64,000 bases of DNA from Lachnospiraceae bacterium (GCA_021771695.1 JAETON010000004.1:1-64000), one strand, 5' to 3'; numbered from the stretch's first letter, positions 44,348 through 54,947 are shown. Numbers and translations: made by a program. The notes: generated by a model from the letters alone, not told the origin.

Positions 44348-45535
44348 TTAAAAGCAGTCTTTTAAAATGGTTATCATTTCATCTACATGTTTTTTTTCAA
44401 TCACCAGCGGCGGCACAAAACGGATAACATTATTTCCTGCTGAAATAAGAATCAAACCTTTTTCTAATGCCTTTTTCACAATATCACCCACCGGCTTTTC
44501 CGGAGCAAATTCTAATCCCTGCATAAGAGCAATTCCGCGATGTCCTGTAATAAAATCATAGGACTCCTTCAATTCTTCCAGTTTTTCAAAAAGATATTTC
44601 CCAACTTCTTTTGCGTGTTCCGGTATTTTCAATTCTTCAAACTGATCAAAAACTGCATTCACTGCTGCACATGCAAAAGGATTTCCTCCATACGTTGTTC
44701 CATGGTCTCCCGGCACTAAAGCTCCGTCTGCTTTTTCATTGACAACAAAGGCCCCTACAGGAACCCCGCAGCCAAGTGCCTTTGCCAAAGCCAGCACATC
44801 TGGTTTTACACCGTAAAGATCATGCGCAAACATAGAACCGCAGCGTCCCATTCCGCATTGTACTTCATCAAAAATCAGCAAAATATCTTTTTCATCACAT
44901 ACTTTTCGTAAACCTTGTAAAAATTCTTGATCCGCGGGATAAATACCGCCTTCTCCCTGCACAACCTCACAAATAATACCACATGTTTTATCTGTAATTT
45001 TGGAAACAACATCTTCCAAATTATTAAATTCTGCAAATACTGCCCGCATCTCTTTTGGGACAAAACCTTCTTGATAATGCGGATTTCCTGTTACCGATAA
45101 AGCTCCTTCACTTCTTCCATGAAACGAATGATTCATAGCAATAAACTCATAATCTTTGGAAGAATCTTTCTTATAAGCATATTTTCTTGCAACCTTCAAC
45201 GCACCTTCAATTGCTTCTGTACCACTATTTGTAAAAAATACTTTTTGCATATTTGCTGCTTCCACAATCTTTTTTGCAGCTTTTACGGCAGGTACATTAT
45301 AGTACAAGTTTGATGTATGGATTAACTGGTCAATTTGATATTTTAACGCATCATTGTATGCTTTATTTCCATAACCTAACGCAAAAACAGCAATCCCTGC
45401 ACCAAAATCTAAATATTTTTTTTGGCCTACATCGTAAAGATAGACGCCTTCTCCTTTTTCAAAAACGACAGGGAACCGATTGTATGTTTTTAATATGTAC
45501 TTTTCTCCCTGTGCCATATATTCATTTTGTGTCAT
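44348..45535 (-). CDS. argD: Acetylornithine aminotransferase
   Basis: ArgD (395 aa) converts N-acetylglutamate semialdehyde to N-acetylornithine with PLP. FFTNSGTEAIEGALKVARKY, FDEVQCGMGRCG and the PLP-lysine region ALAKALGCGVPVGAF are intact. It is the last gene of argCJBD, 8 nt after argB. GGAGGG precedes the start. Confidence 0.96.
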   Translation of the reverse strand: MTQNEYMAQGEKYILKTYNRFPVVFEKGEGVYLYDVGQKKYLDFGAGIAVFALGYGNKAYNDALKYQIDQLIHTSNLYYNVPAVKAAKKIVEAANMQKVFFTNSGTEAIEGALKVARKYAYKKDSSKDYEFIAMNHSFHGRSEGALSVTGNPHYQEGFVPKEMRAVFAEFNNLEDVVSKITDKTCGIICEVVQGEGGIYPADQEFLQGLRKVCDEKDILLIFDEVQCGMGRCGSMFAHDLYGVKPDVLALAKALGCGVPVGAFVVNEKADGALVPGDHGTTYGGNPFACAAVNAVFDQFEELKIPEHAKEVGKYLFEKLEELKESYDFITGHRGIALMQGLEFAPEKPVGDIVKKALEKGLILISAGNNVIRFVPPLVIEKKHVDEMITILKDCF

Positions 45536-45543
45536 AGTCCCTC

Positions 45544-46452
45544 CTAAAATAACGGTTTATCAAATAACGGCTCTTTCAAAATCGCAGTTCCGATACCCTT
45601 TTCGGTAAAGAATTCCAGCAGCAGACAATTTTGAACACGTCCATCCAAAATATGAACTCTGGCAACTCCATTTTCAATGGCCTCAATACAGTTATTTAAT
45701 TTCGGAAGCATTCCTCCGCCCACAACTCCATTGTCAATAAATTCTCTTGCCTGTGACAAATCCATTTCAGAAATTAAGGTTGATTTATCTTCCGGATCTA
45801 CAAATACACCTTCTATATCTGTTAAAAATACCAGTTTTTCCGCATTTAATGCAGAAGCTACTGCACAAGCCGTATCATCTGCATTGATATTATACCCTTC
45901 AAAATTTTCTCCCAATCCAATTGGTGAAATAACTGGTACAATATCATCTTCAATCAATGCTTCCAAAAGGTCTGTATTGACTTCTGTCACTTCTCCTACA
46001 TAGCCTAAATCTTTTCCAGGCATCTCTTTTTTCTTTACGCGTATCATTTCTGCATCTTTTCCAGATAATCCCACAGCTCTAATTCCCATTTCTCCCATCA
46101 TGGCAACTAACTGCTGATTTACTTTAAATAAAACCATTTCTGCCACTTCCATGGTTTCTTTATCTGTCACACGCAGTCCATGATAAAATTCCGGCTCTTT
46201 TCCAGACATACGAACCCATTTACTGATTTCTTTGCCCCCGCCGTGAACAATAATCGGCTTCATACCTACTAATTTCAGAAGTGCCACATCACGAATGACA
46301 CTTTTCTGTAAATTTTTATCTTTCATTGCACTTCCGCCATATTTTACAACTACATAGCAATTATTAAATCTGCGGATATATGGCAGTGCTTCAATTAAAA
46401 CTTTTGCTTTTTCCTGTGATTCTTCAATCAAATCCATTTTTTGTTCCATCAT
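45544..46452 (-). CDS. argB: Acetylglutamate kinase
   Basis: ArgB (302 aa) phosphorylates N-acetylglutamate. [11 protein letters not shown], the loop [14 protein letters not shown] and [11 protein letters not shown] are visible. The N-terminal helix before the kinase core is present, as in the arginine-sensitive hexameric type, so feedback inhibition by arginine is likely. Two adjacent ATG codons (46452 and 46449) follow AAAGGAG; the choice between them is open. Confidence 0.96.
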   Translation of the reverse strand: MMEQKMDLIEESQEKAKVLIEALPYIRRFNNCYVVVKYGGSAMKDKNLQKSVIRDVALLKLVGMKPIIVHGGGKEISKWVRMSGKEPEFYHGLRVTDKETMEVAEMVLFKVNQQLVAMMGEMGIRAVGLSGKDAEMIRVKKKEMPGKDLGYVGEVTEVNTDLLEALIEDDIVPVISPIGLGENFEGYNINADDTACAVASALNAEKLVFLTDIEGVFVDPEDKSTLISEMDLSQAREFIDNGVVGGGMLPKLNNCIEAIENGVARVHILDGRVQNCLLLEFFTEKGIGTAILKEPLFDKPLF

Positions 46453-46467
46453 CTTTCTCCTTTATTT

Positions 46468-47694
46468 TTATGATCTGTAATCTGCATTGATGCTCACATA
46501 ATCATGTGTCAAATCACATCCCCATGCAGTTGCCTCACTTTCTCCATTATGTACATGAATATCCGCAGTTACCACATCCTCAGATAAAATTTTCGTAGCT
46601 TCATCTTCCGAGTAATCTGTTGCAATACCGTCTTTTACAATCTCAATACATCCTGCTTCACTTTTTAATGTAATATCAACTTTCTCTGGATCAAAATCAA
46701 CGCCGGAATACCCCAATGCACAAAGAATTCTTCCCCAGTTGGCATCTTTCCCATAAATAGCCGCTTTTGTAAGACTGGAGGTCACAACAGATTTACTCAA
46801 AATCTTTGCATTTTCCTTTGTATCTGCTCCTGCTACGTGTACCTCAAACAATCTGGTACATCCTTCCCCATCTGCTGCAATCTGTTTTGCAAGAGACTGA
46901 TTTACAAAAAGCAGTCCTTCTTTCAATGCTTCATAACCTGCATTCTTTTCTGTAATTTTTACATTTTCAGCCATGCCATTTGCCAAAACAAACACCGTAT
47001 CATTGGTTGATGTATCTCCGTCTACGGAAATCATATTAAAAGTATCTTCAATCAATTCTCTTTGCAGCTCTAGTAATAATGTTTTATCAATTGCCGCATC
47101 TGTTGTAATAAAACCAAGCATGGTTCCCATATTTGGATGAATCATCCCAGAACCTTTACACATACCTCCAATAGTAACTTCTTTTCCATCAATTTCTACC
47201 ACAACCGCTGCTTCTTTCGGTTTTGTATCTGTGGTAAGAATTGCCCACGAAGCATCCTGACTGCTTTGACGATCATGTTTTAATTCTGGAATCAGCTTCC
47301 GGATTCCCTCTTCAATCACTTCCATTGGAAGCTGCTGTCCAATGACTCCTGTAGAACCAATGGCTACTTCTTCTGTTTCCAGCCCTAAAAGTTCCGCTGC
47401 CAGTTTCGCTTCTTTTTCTGTATTTTCATATCCTTGATTTCCAGTACAGGCATTGGCAATTCCTGTATTGACTACCACTGCACGAACCGTTTCCTGTTCT
47501 TTTACAAGTTTTTGTCCCCAAAGAACAGGTGCTGCCTTTACAACATTTCTTGTAAAAGTTCCTGCAATCACTGCTGGCTGCTCACTAAAAATCATTGCCA
47601 TATCTTTATTCGTTTTTCCCGGTTTGATTCCTGCCCGAAGTCCTGCTGCCAGAAATCCTTTTGGAGAAGTCACTCCGCCATCAATTATTTTCAT
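46468..47694 (-). CDS. argJ: Bifunctional ornithine acetyltransferase/N-acetylglutamate synthase
   Basis: ArgJ (408 aa) recycles the acetyl group from N-acetylornithine to glutamate and can also make N-acetylglutamate. The self-cleavage site is visible in KGSGMIHPNMGTMLGF, where the Thr of GTM becomes the N-terminal nucleophile. GDTSTNDTVFVLANG is also intact. ATG 47694 is chosen, 5 nt after AAGGAG. No separate argA or argE is adjacent, consistent with the cyclic pathway. Confidence 0.96.
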   Translation of the reverse strand: MKIIDGGVTSPKGFLAAGLRAGIKPGKTNKDMAMIFSEQPAVIAGTFTRNVVKAAPVLWGQKLVKEQETVRAVVVNTGIANACTGNQGYENTEKEAKLAAELLGLETEEVAIGSTGVIGQQLPMEVIEEGIRKLIPELKHDRQSSQDASWAILTTDTKPKEAAVVVEIDGKEVTIGGMCKGSGMIHPNMGTMLGFITTDAAIDKTLLLELQRELIEDTFNMISVDGDTSTNDTVFVLANGMAENVKITEKNAGYEALKEGLLFVNQSLAKQIAADGEGCTRLFEVHVAGADTKENAKILSKSVVTSSLTKAAIYGKDANWGRILCALGYSGVDFDPEKVDITLKSEAGCIEIVKDGIATDYSEDEATKILSEDVVTADIHVHNGESEATAWGCDLTHDYVSINADYRS

Positions 47695-47713
47695 ATTTTC
47701 TCCTTCTATCATC

Positions 47714-48754
47714 CTATGGAAACATTGGTACTAATTCCAATCCTTCGTTTTCTTTTAATCCAAACATAAGATTCATATTTTGTACTGCCTGTCCTGCAGC
47801 TCCTTTTACAAGGTTATCCATAGCTCCCATCATAATGATTCGATTGGTTCGTTTATCAATTTTGAAGTTCACATCTACATAATTGCTGCCTTCTACCCAT
47901 CTGGTTTCCGGGCATACATCCTTATCTAGAACACGCACAAAATATTCATCCTTATAATAAGAATCATAGACTGCTTTCACTTCTTCATAACTGACATCCC
48001 TTTTTAATGAAGCATAAGCCGTAACTAAAATTCCTCTGTTCATTGGAACCAAATGTGGTGTAAAGTTTAATAAAACTTCTTCCCCAGATGCATAACTTAA
48101 CTGATCTTCAATCTCTGGTGTATGTCTATGAGAAGCAACTCCATAGGCTTTGATATTTTCATTCACTTCACAATACAAATTGTTTACTTTTGCTCCACGT
48201 CCAGCTCCGGATGTTCCTGATTTTGCATCAATAATTACAGTATTCATATCAATCAATCCTTCTTTTGCCATAGGATAAATAGATAATGTAGAACATGTTG
48301 GGTAACATCCCGGATTTGCAATCAATCTTGCCTTTGCAATATCTTTCCGATTTATCTCACAAAGTCCATAAACTGCTTCTTTAATAAATTCCGGACTTTG
48401 ATGTTTGATTCCATACCATTCTTCATATCGGTTCACATCTTTTATACGAAAGTCTGCACTTAAATCAATAATTTTTACTTTTGATAATACTTCTTCTGAT
48501 ACAAGGGAACTGCATAACCCCTGTGGAGTTGCTGTAAAAATCACGTCTGCTTTCTCAGCCAGTTCATCCATGTTATCATCTAAACATTTATCATCGACGA
48601 TTTGAAACATATTATGAAACACATCATAATATCTCTGATCTATGTAACTTCTGGAACCGTACCAGACAATTTCTGCATCTTTATGCTGTGTAAGAAGTCT
48701 TACCAACTCCTGTCCCGCATATCCGGTGGAACCAATAATTCCTGCTTTTATCAT
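47714..48754 (-). CDS. argC: N-acetyl-gamma-glutamyl-phosphate reductase
   Basis: ArgC (346 aa) reduces acetylglutamyl phosphate with NADPH. The Rossmann motif GSTGYAGQELVRLL is at the N-terminus and the catalytic Cys lies in NPGCYPT near residue 150; HRHTPEIEDQ follows. It is the first gene of argCJBD, behind a strong promoter that faces argG. Confidence 0.97.
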   Translation of the reverse strand: MIKAGIIGSTGYAGQELVRLLTQHKDAEIVWYGSRSYIDQRYYDVFHNMFQIVDDKCLDDNMDELAEKADVIFTATPQGLCSSLVSEEVLSKVKIIDLSADFRIKDVNRYEEWYGIKHQSPEFIKEAVYGLCEINRKDIAKARLIANPGCYPTCSTLSIYPMAKEGLIDMNTVIIDAKSGTSGAGRGAKVNNLYCEVNENIKAYGVASHRHTPEIEDQLSYASGEEVLLNFTPHLVPMNRGILVTAYASLKRDVSYEEVKAVYDSYYKDEYFVRVLDKDVCPETRWVEGSNYVDVNFKIDKRTNRIIMMGAMDNLVKGAAGQAVQNMNLMFGLKENEGLELVPMFP

Positions 48755-48811
48755 CTTATTCTCCTCATTTCATCTTCTATAATAATGTGTAATTTGAAAG
48801 TCATGCAAATT

Positions 48812-48840
48812 AGTATACAACTGGAATGTAAAATATGCAA
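48812..48840 (-). promoter_or_regulatory. argC promoter
   Basis: Minus-strand TTGCAT (48835-48840) and TATACT (48812-48817) are 17 bp apart. A palindromic candidate ARG box lies immediately upstream. Confidence 0.65.
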
Positions 48841-48844
48841 CACT

Positions 48845-48862
48845 TTTGCATAAATATACAAA
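48845..48862. promoter_or_regulatory. Candidate ArgR/AhrC operator between argC and argG
   Basis: TTTGCATAAATATACAAA is an 18-bp near-perfect palindrome similar in length and layout to ARG boxes (TNTGNATWWWWATNCANA-like). It lies between the divergent arg promoters, next to the argC -35 box. A related half site TATGCATATTTTTTACA lies at 48875-48891. Regulation by arginine is inferred. Confidence 0.5.
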
Positions 48863-48920
48863 TATTTTTTATTTTATGCATATTTTTTACACAAATATTC
48901 ATTAGAAATGAAAAAAGTTC

Positions 48921-48949
48921 TTGCAAAACATTGAAATATGACGTATATT
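48921..48949 (+). promoter_or_regulatory. argG promoter
   Basis: TTGCAA (48921-48926) and TATATT (48944-48949) are 17 bp apart, about 43 nt before the argG ATG, which has an AGGAGG ribosome site. Confidence 0.6.
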
Positions 48950-48992
48950 ATTAAGCAGACATTACTTAACATATTAGGAGGAAGTATTTAAA

Positions 48993-50213
48993 ATGAAAGA
49001 AAAAGTTGTTTTAGCATATTCCGGCGGACTGGATACAACCGCTATTATCCCTTGGTTAAAAGAAAATTATAATTATGAAGTTATCTGCTGCTGTGTTGAC
49101 TGCGGACAGGAAGAAGAATTAGACGGACTGGAAGAAAGAGCAAAATACTCAGGAGCATCTAAATTATATATCGTAGATATTACAGATGAATTCTGTGATG
49201 ATTACATTGTTCCTTGTGTACAGGCTGGAGCCGTTTATGAAAACAAATATTTACTTGGAACATCTATGGCTCGTCCGGGTATTGCAAAAGCATTGGTTGA
49301 TGTTGCACGTAAAGAAGGTGCAACTGCTATCTGCCATGGTGCTACTGGAAAGGGAAATGACCAGATACGTTTTGAATTAGGTATCAAAGCTTTAGCTCCT
49401 GACCTTAAAATTATCGCAGCATGGAGAGATGACAAGTGGACTATGGATTCTCGTGAATCTGAAATTGAATACTGCAAGGCTCACGGCATTGATCTTCCAT
49501 TCTCTGCTGACCAGAGCTACAGCCGTGACCGTAATTTATGGCACATCAGTCATGAAGGTCTGGAATTGGAAGATCCTGCCAACGAACCAAATTACGACCA
49601 TTTGTTAGTTTTAGGGGTATCTCCTGAAAAGGCTCCAGATGAAGGCGAATATGTAACAATGACATTTAAAAAAGGGATTCCTACATCTATCAACGGCCAA
49701 GAAATGAAAGTATCTGACATTATCCGTAAATTAAATGAACTGGGCGGGAAACACGGTATCGGTATTGTAGATATCGTAGAAAACCGTGTCGTAGGTATGA
49801 AATCCCGTGGTGTTTATGAAACTCCAGGCGGAACAATCTTAATGGAAGCACATGACCAGTTAGAAGAACTTGTATTGGACCGTGCTACTATGGAAGTGAA
49901 AAAAGATATGGCTAACAAACTGGCTCAGATTGTATACGAAGGCAAATGGTTTACTCCACTTCGTGAAGCAATTCAGGCTTTTGTGGAATCTACACAGGAA
50001 TATGTAACTGGTGAAGTAAAATTCAAACTTTACAAAGGAAATATTATCAAAGCTGGTACTACTTCTCCATATTCTTTGTACAGTGAATCTCTTGCATCTT
50101 TCACAACAGGTGATTTATATGATCACCATGATGCAGAAGGATTTATCACATTATTTGGTCTTCCATTAAAAGTTCGTGCTATGAAAATGCAGGAAACTGA
50201 AAAAGATAAATAA
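48993..50213 (+). CDS. argG: Argininosuccinate synthase
   Basis: ArgG (406 aa) joins citrulline and aspartate using ATP. The PP-loop [17 protein letters not shown] is at the N-terminus, and [13 protein letters not shown] and [12 protein letters not shown] follow as expected. AGGAGG precedes the ATG. It is divergent from argCJBD and followed by a terminator; argH lies 0.7 kb downstream, beyond an opposite-strand membrane gene. Confidence 0.97.
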   Translation: MKEKVVLAYSGGLDTTAIIPWLKENYNYEVICCCVDCGQEEELDGLEERAKYSGASKLYIVDITDEFCDDYIVPCVQAGAVYENKYLLGTSMARPGIAKALVDVARKEGATAICHGATGKGNDQIRFELGIKALAPDLKIIAAWRDDKWTMDSRESEIEYCKAHGIDLPFSADQSYSRDRNLWHISHEGLELEDPANEPNYDHLLVLGVSPEKAPDEGEYVTMTFKKGIPTSINGQEMKVSDIIRKLNELGGKHGIGIVDIVENRVVGMKSRGVYETPGGTILMEAHDQLEELVLDRATMEVKKDMANKLAQIVYEGKWFTPLREAIQAFVESTQEYVTGEVKFKLYKGNIIKAGTTSPYSLYSESLASFTTGDLYDHHDAEGFITLFGLPLKVRAMKMQETEKDK

Positions 50214-50240
50214 AAACAATCTCAAACTTTTTACAAAATC

Positions 50241-50273
50241 ATCGGAGGAATCCTGATAACGGATTTCTCCGAT
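50241..50273 (+). terminator. argG terminator
   Basis: ATCGGAGGAATCC (50241-50253) pairs with GGATTTCTCCGAT (50261-50273) with a small internal mismatch. The following T tract is interrupted, so strength is moderate. Confidence 0.6.
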
Positions 50274-50353
50274 TTGTTGTTATCCGACAATTATATACTT
50301 TCCTTCATTCTTATTTTGAAATATTGAATATTCCCAAGGGTATTTCCCCTAAC

Positions 50354-50779
50354 TTATAAAATCTTATAATGTGGTTTTTCCTCTTGAAATAATTTATACC
50401 GCAGAAAATCATCCATCACAATGGCAGCGCTGGATACAAAAAACCATAATACAGAATACAGCAGACAAATTTGTCCCATAAAATTATAAGGAAGATGCGA
50501 ATAATCCCAAATATCCATTTTCAGCCATACATTCACAATCAACCCTGTAATAAATTCTAAAATTGTAATAATCACTGCCGATAAGACCATCTGACTTACA
50601 AAACTCATTTTTATTTTCACATTTTCATTTAAAAGCCCACAACACACAAAGCAGGCACCCCCGCATAAAAACATGGTATAATGTGAATAACCTCTTACTG
50701 CCACTTCTAAAAAAAAGTAGGCCATTCCGCCTATGACAAATAATATGATGTGTTTTTCAATTTGAAGTCTTTTTTCCAT
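50354..50779 (-). CDS. CmpB-type putative ABC transporter permease
   Basis: This 141-aa membrane protein has four hydrophobic segments and matches the small CmpB family (PF06541), whose signatures include YSHLPYNFMGQICLLYSVLWF and a conserved acidic and basic end. The name 'ABC permease' is historical and the function is unknown. I chose the ATG at 50779 with AGGTGGG just before it. It lies on the opposite strand between argG and argH. Confidence 0.8.
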   Translation of the reverse strand: MEKRLQIEKHIILFVIGGMAYFFLEVAVRGYSHYTMFLCGGACFVCCGLLNENVKIKMSFVSQMVLSAVIITILEFITGLIVNVWLKMDIWDYSHLPYNFMGQICLLYSVLWFFVSSAAIVMDDFLRYKLFQEEKPHYKIL

Positions 50780-50955
50780 AATCCCACCTATCTTCACACT
50801 TTTTCAACCACATTTATTGTGTACCTTTCTATCTACATATATTCTTAAGAAAATCAAAATATTATGGTAAAATATCACTGTTTCGTGTAAAATGAAAAAA
50901 GTATAAATGCATTTTAGCTGCAAAAGATATTAATAGAGAAAAGAGGAAATTATTT

Positions 50956-52338
50956 ATGGCACAATTATGGGGCGGTCGTTTCACAAAAGAAACTGACCAA
51001 TTAGTTTACAACTTCAACGCATCCATTTCTTTTGATCAAAAATTTTATAAACAAGATATTCAAGGAAGCATTGCACATGTAACGATGCTCGCCAGCGTCG
51101 GCATTTTGACAGACAAAGAAAAAGACCAGATTATTGCCGGGTTAAATGGTATTTTAAATGATATTGAAACTGGAGCTGTCGAAATCACTAGTGAATATGA
51201 AGATATTCACAGCTTTGTGGAAGCAAATTTAATTGACCGCATCGGGGATGTTGGAAAAAAACTTCATACCGGACGCAGCCGAAACGATCAGGTTGCTTTA
51301 GATATGAAACTTTACACCAGAGATGAGATTGTTGAAATCAAAGAACTGATCAAAGAATTCATGCATACACTTCATAAGATTATGAAAGAAAATATTGATA
51401 CTTTTATGCCTGGTTTTACCCACTTGCAAAAAGCCCAGCCAGTGACTTTGGCACATCATGTCGGTGCATATATGGAAATGTTGAAAAGAGATTACAGCCG
51501 TTTATGCGACATTTATGACCGCATGAACTATTGTCCATTAGGCTCCGGTGCTTTAGCAGGAACAACCTATCCTTTAGACCGTGAGCAAACAGCCGAACTC
51601 CTTGGATTTTACGGACCTACTCTAAATAGTATGGATTCCGTTTCTGACCGCGATTACGTGATTGAATTGTTATCTGCATTATCTACAATTATGATGCATT
51701 TAAGCCGTTTCAGCGAAGAGATTATCATCTGGAACTCCAATGAATACCAGTTTGTTTCCATTGATGATGGCTTTAGTACCGGTAGCAGTATCATGCCTCA
51801 GAAAAAAAATCCAGATATCGCAGAATTAGTCCGAGGAAAAACCGGACGAGTTTATGGTGCATTAACTTCTATTTTAACTACAATGAAAGGAATTCCTTTA
51901 GCATATAACAAAGATATGCAGGAAGACAAAGAGTTAACTTTTGATGCCATTGACACTGCCAAAGGATGTATTTCTTTATTCCATGGCATGATAAAAACAA
52001 TGACCTTTCATTATTCCAATATGGAATCCAGTGCAAAAAATGGATTTACCAACGCAACAGATGCTGCTGATTATCTGGTAAATCACGGTGTACCTTTCCG
52101 TGACGCTCACGGAATTGTTGGACAATTGGTACTTCTCTGTATTGAGAAAAATATTTCTTTAGATGAATTGCCGCTGGATGAATATCAAGCAATCAGTCCG
52201 GTCTTTGAAAATGATATTTACGAGGCCATCAGCATGAAGACTTGTGTAGAAAAACGTAATACCATTGGGGCACCAGGACATGATGCCATGGAAAAAGTCA
52301 TTGCACTAAATGAAGCATATTTGGCGGATTTAAAATAA
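50956..52338 (+). CDS. argH: Argininosuccinate lyase
   Basis: ArgH (460 aa) splits argininosuccinate to arginine and fumarate. The fumarase-superfamily signature [12 protein letters not shown] and the N-terminal [28 protein letters not shown] and [15 protein letters not shown] are intact. A lipoprotein gene starts 13 nt after its stop. The promoter region upstream is AT-rich; I could not fix a convincing -35 box. Confidence 0.97.
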   Translation: MAQLWGGRFTKETDQLVYNFNASISFDQKFYKQDIQGSIAHVTMLASVGILTDKEKDQIIAGLNGILNDIETGAVEITSEYEDIHSFVEANLIDRIGDVGKKLHTGRSRNDQVALDMKLYTRDEIVEIKELIKEFMHTLHKIMKENIDTFMPGFTHLQKAQPVTLAHHVGAYMEMLKRDYSRLCDIYDRMNYCPLGSGALAGTTYPLDREQTAELLGFYGPTLNSMDSVSDRDYVIELLSALSTIMMHLSRFSEEIIIWNSNEYQFVSIDDGFSTGSSIMPQKKNPDIAELVRGKTGRVYGALTSILTTMKGIPLAYNKDMQEDKELTFDAIDTAKGCISLFHGMIKTMTFHYSNMESSAKNGFTNATDAADYLVNHGVPFRDAHGIVGQLVLLCIEKNISLDELPLDEYQAISPVFENDIYEAISMKTCVEKRNTIGAPGHDAMEKVIALNEAYLADLK

Positions 52339-52351
52339 ATAAGGAGCCTTT

Positions 52352-54049
52352 ATGAAAAAAAGATGTTTTCTGGCAGCATTTCTTTTATCACTTACCTTTT
52401 TATGGGGATGCGGCATAGAACTTACAAGCTCAGTAAAACTTAATAAAAATTTTTCAGGTACAAGGACCATGTCTTGTACCTTTTCTACCAATGATTTTAC
52501 CCGTTTCTTTCAAGGAACTGAAGAAGATTTAGATCAGGTTATGAAAGATTCCTGCCCGTCTCAGCTGCATTATCAAAAGTCTGCAAAAGACGGACAAAAA
52601 ATCTATACTTTTACGCTGGCTTTTTCCTCCTTAAAGGACTATGAAGAAAAAACAGAAGCAATTCTTAATTTTGCACCGGAAATCACTTACCAATATGGTG
52701 ATTCTCCCTTTGTACAAGGTTTCATTTACAAAGAAAACTTTTCATCCAAAGATTTAATGGCATGGCTTTATACAGCTTTATATGAAAAAAAATACGTCGA
52801 TCAACAGTCCGTCGATGAATTATGGGATTTAAAGAAAACAACAATTTCTTTTCTTGGAAAAACTTATGAAACTGAAGATAAAATTTCCATTGATGAAATG
52901 CAGTATGCAGAACTTTCTTCCATCAAAATGTATACAAAAACCAGCAAAAATGGACAGCTTACACGAAAGATTGATTTTTATATTCCCAAAAAAACACTGG
53001 ATCAAAATTCCGGAAAAATCCAATCCTATTTTTCAAATAGAAAAACAACATGGTCCAATTGGAAAAGCGGAAAAATACTAACAATTTCTTTTTCAGAAGA
53101 TAATTTCACCGACCTTGCTGCTAAAACCAGAGAAATTCTCGATTCCAAGCAATGGTTTGGTACTTACCATGTTTCATGTAAATCCGGCAGTCCTTTTGAC
53201 TTTGATTTTGATTATAAGGAGTCTATGGATTTTTCAAATTTTGTCCAAAAAAACGGTACAATTCCGGTAACCTGTACCTTTAACAACAAAGAATTATTGG
53301 ATACATCCATAAAAACAAAAACTCTCCAATTTTCCTCCAGTCAACAACAGCCAATAGAAAAATACAATATTATTACTGTATGGAAAAACGAAAAAGATAT
53401 CCGCCGTAAAATTTCTTTTTCTTTTGACGCTTCTATCAATAAGCGGCAGTTATCTAAATTAAAGAAAGCCTTTTCAGGAAAAACAATCTCTAATGTATCT
53501 TTAAATAGAGAAAATGTCATGGTGCTTTCCATGTACCAGTCTGGCTCTGTAGAAGATTGTAATTTTGATATCTCAAGAATCTTTCATGATTCTTCTATGG
53601 ATATTTCCAATAAAAAATCTTTTTTCCGTGGAACAGTCACATCTTTTAAAGATACCATCGCATTTTCTTCTGGAAATAAGAAAATTCACGGAACTTATAC
53701 CTTTATATCTGTTCACCCAAAACAGTCAGTAAAAGTATCCGTCTCACCAAAAAAATCAGTCAAAAATACTGTATCACAGAATCTTTCCAGCCGTCAGGCA
53801 TCTGGTTTAATTCATTCTGATGAAACTGTACGGGATCTGCATCAGTATCAACTGACTGGCGACCATTTTACGGTATCTTTTCAGGGGAATTTGGCAGTCA
53901 GCAATTGGACAGCTATATTGAAGATTTTTATTCCGATTCTGCTTTTGGCAGTCATAAGTATTTTCATTTATGTAAAGCAAAGCTGGATTATCTTATATGC
54001 ACAAAAATTAAAAACTTTCATTGAAGGTCATATAGAAAAGAAAAAATAA
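52352..54049 (+). CDS. Large lipoprotein with C-terminal membrane anchor, function unknown
   Basis: I do not recognise this 565-aa protein. It starts with a lipoprotein signal whose lipobox LWGC gives Cys20, followed by ELTSSVKLNKNFSGTRTMSC, a strand-rich pattern seen in LppM-like bacterial lipoproteins. The middle appears to repeat a module (fragments KKTLDQNSGK, then SASINKRQLSKLKKAFSG) of mostly beta structure. Near the end there is one membrane segment (about 527-547) and a basic cytosolic tail. Lipid at one end and a helix at the other is unusual. It lies 13 nt after argH and shares its transcript. Confidence 0.7.
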   Translation: MKKRCFLAAFLLSLTFLWGCGIELTSSVKLNKNFSGTRTMSCTFSTNDFTRFFQGTEEDLDQVMKDSCPSQLHYQKSAKDGQKIYTFTLAFSSLKDYEEKTEAILNFAPEITYQYGDSPFVQGFIYKENFSSKDLMAWLYTALYEKKYVDQQSVDELWDLKKTTISFLGKTYETEDKISIDEMQYAELSSIKMYTKTSKNGQLTRKIDFYIPKKTLDQNSGKIQSYFSNRKTTWSNWKSGKILTISFSEDNFTDLAAKTREILDSKQWFGTYHVSCKSGSPFDFDFDYKESMDFSNFVQKNGTIPVTCTFNNKELLDTSIKTKTLQFSSSQQQPIEKYNIITVWKNEKDIRRKISFSFDASINKRQLSKLKKAFSGKTISNVSLNRENVMVLSMYQSGSVEDCNFDISRIFHDSSMDISNKKSFFRGTVTSFKDTIAFSSGNKKIHGTYTFISVHPKQSVKVSVSPKKSVKNTVSQNLSSRQASGLIHSDETVRDLHQYQLTGDHFTVSFQGNLAVSNWTAILKIFIPILLLAVISIFIYVKQSWIILYAQKLKTFIEGHIEKKK

Positions 54050-54093
54050 AAGGAAAGGCTGTGATAAATCATTTTACCTCAGCCTTTCCTTTT
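54048..54093. terminator. Bidirectional terminator between the lipoprotein and mscS genes
   Basis: AAAAGGAAAGGCTG (54048-54061) pairs perfectly with CAGCCTTTCCTTTT (54080-54093). T-rich sequence lies on both sides, so it serves both convergent genes. Confidence 0.85.
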
Positions 54094-54095
54094 TA

Positions 54096-54947
54096 TTACT
54101 GTGCTGCTTCTATTTCCGACTTGATGCATACATCTAATTTCTGATACGGAATTTCAATTCCTTCCTCATCAAACCGCATTTTGATCGCTTCATTTAATCT
54201 CCATTTTGCTGCTGTGTATTCCTGCGTCGGAACCCAGCAGCGGATTCCTAACGTAACTGCACTATCATCCAAACTGCTGACAAAAATATTCACACCCTCT
54301 TGATCCATAATCTTCTTTTCCTGCTCTGCAATGTCTGATAAAATTTCTTTTGCTTTCTTTATATTTGTATCATAACTGACACCAACCGTAAGATCAATCA
54401 AACGGCGGTCTTGATTGGTGTTATTGATTAAATTAGAATTACTCAACGTTCCATTTGGAATTACAATCACTCGGTTATCAATGGTCTTTAATTTTGTATA
54501 AAAAATATCCATAGCAGCAACAACACCCTCACAGCCGGTTCCATCTACTACAATATAATCCCCTACTTGAAATGGCTTTAATACAAGTAACAGAACTCCT
54601 CCCGCAACATTGGAAAGACTTCCCTGCAGTGCAAGACCTACTGCTACACCAGCAGAACCAAGTAATGCAATTACAGAACTTCCTTGTACTCCCAATTCCT
54701 GTACTGCCATAAAAATCACAACACAGCGCAATGCAATTTTCGTAAAGGAACAAGAAAAAGTAATCACTCCATAATCAACTTCTCTTCTCTCCATTCCTCT
54801 TTTCAGAAAATCAACCAAAACTCTTACTAATTTAAATCCAATTCCTAAAATAAGAAGTGCTATGATAAGTTTCCCTGAGAAATTTATCATCCAATCAATA
54901 TAATGATCCAATATTTTTTCCCATTTTATATTTGCTTTTAACAACAT
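54096..54947 (-). CDS. mscS: Small-conductance mechanosensitive channel (MscS)
   Basis: The 283-aa membrane protein has three N-terminal helices and the MscS pore helix GSAGVAVGLALQGSLSNVAGGVLL, followed by the beta domain with FQVGDYIVVDGTGCEG and VIPNGTLSNSNLIN. Such channels open under membrane tension to release solutes after osmotic downshift. The ATG at 54947 has GAGGA 7 nt upstream; the 23 further in-frame codons have no ribosome site. Confidence 0.93.
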   Translation of the reverse strand: MLLKANIKWEKILDHYIDWMINFSGKLIIALLILGIGFKLVRVLVDFLKRGMERREVDYGVITFSCSFTKIALRCVVIFMAVQELGVQGSSVIALLGSAGVAVGLALQGSLSNVAGGVLLLVLKPFQVGDYIVVDGTGCEGVVAAMDIFYTKLKTIDNRVIVIPNGTLSNSNLINNTNQDRRLIDLTVGVSYDTNIKKAKEILSDIAEQEKKIMDQEGVNIFVSSLDDSAVTLGIRCWVPTQEYTAAKWRLNEAIKMRFDEEGIEIPYQKLDVCIKSEIEAAQ

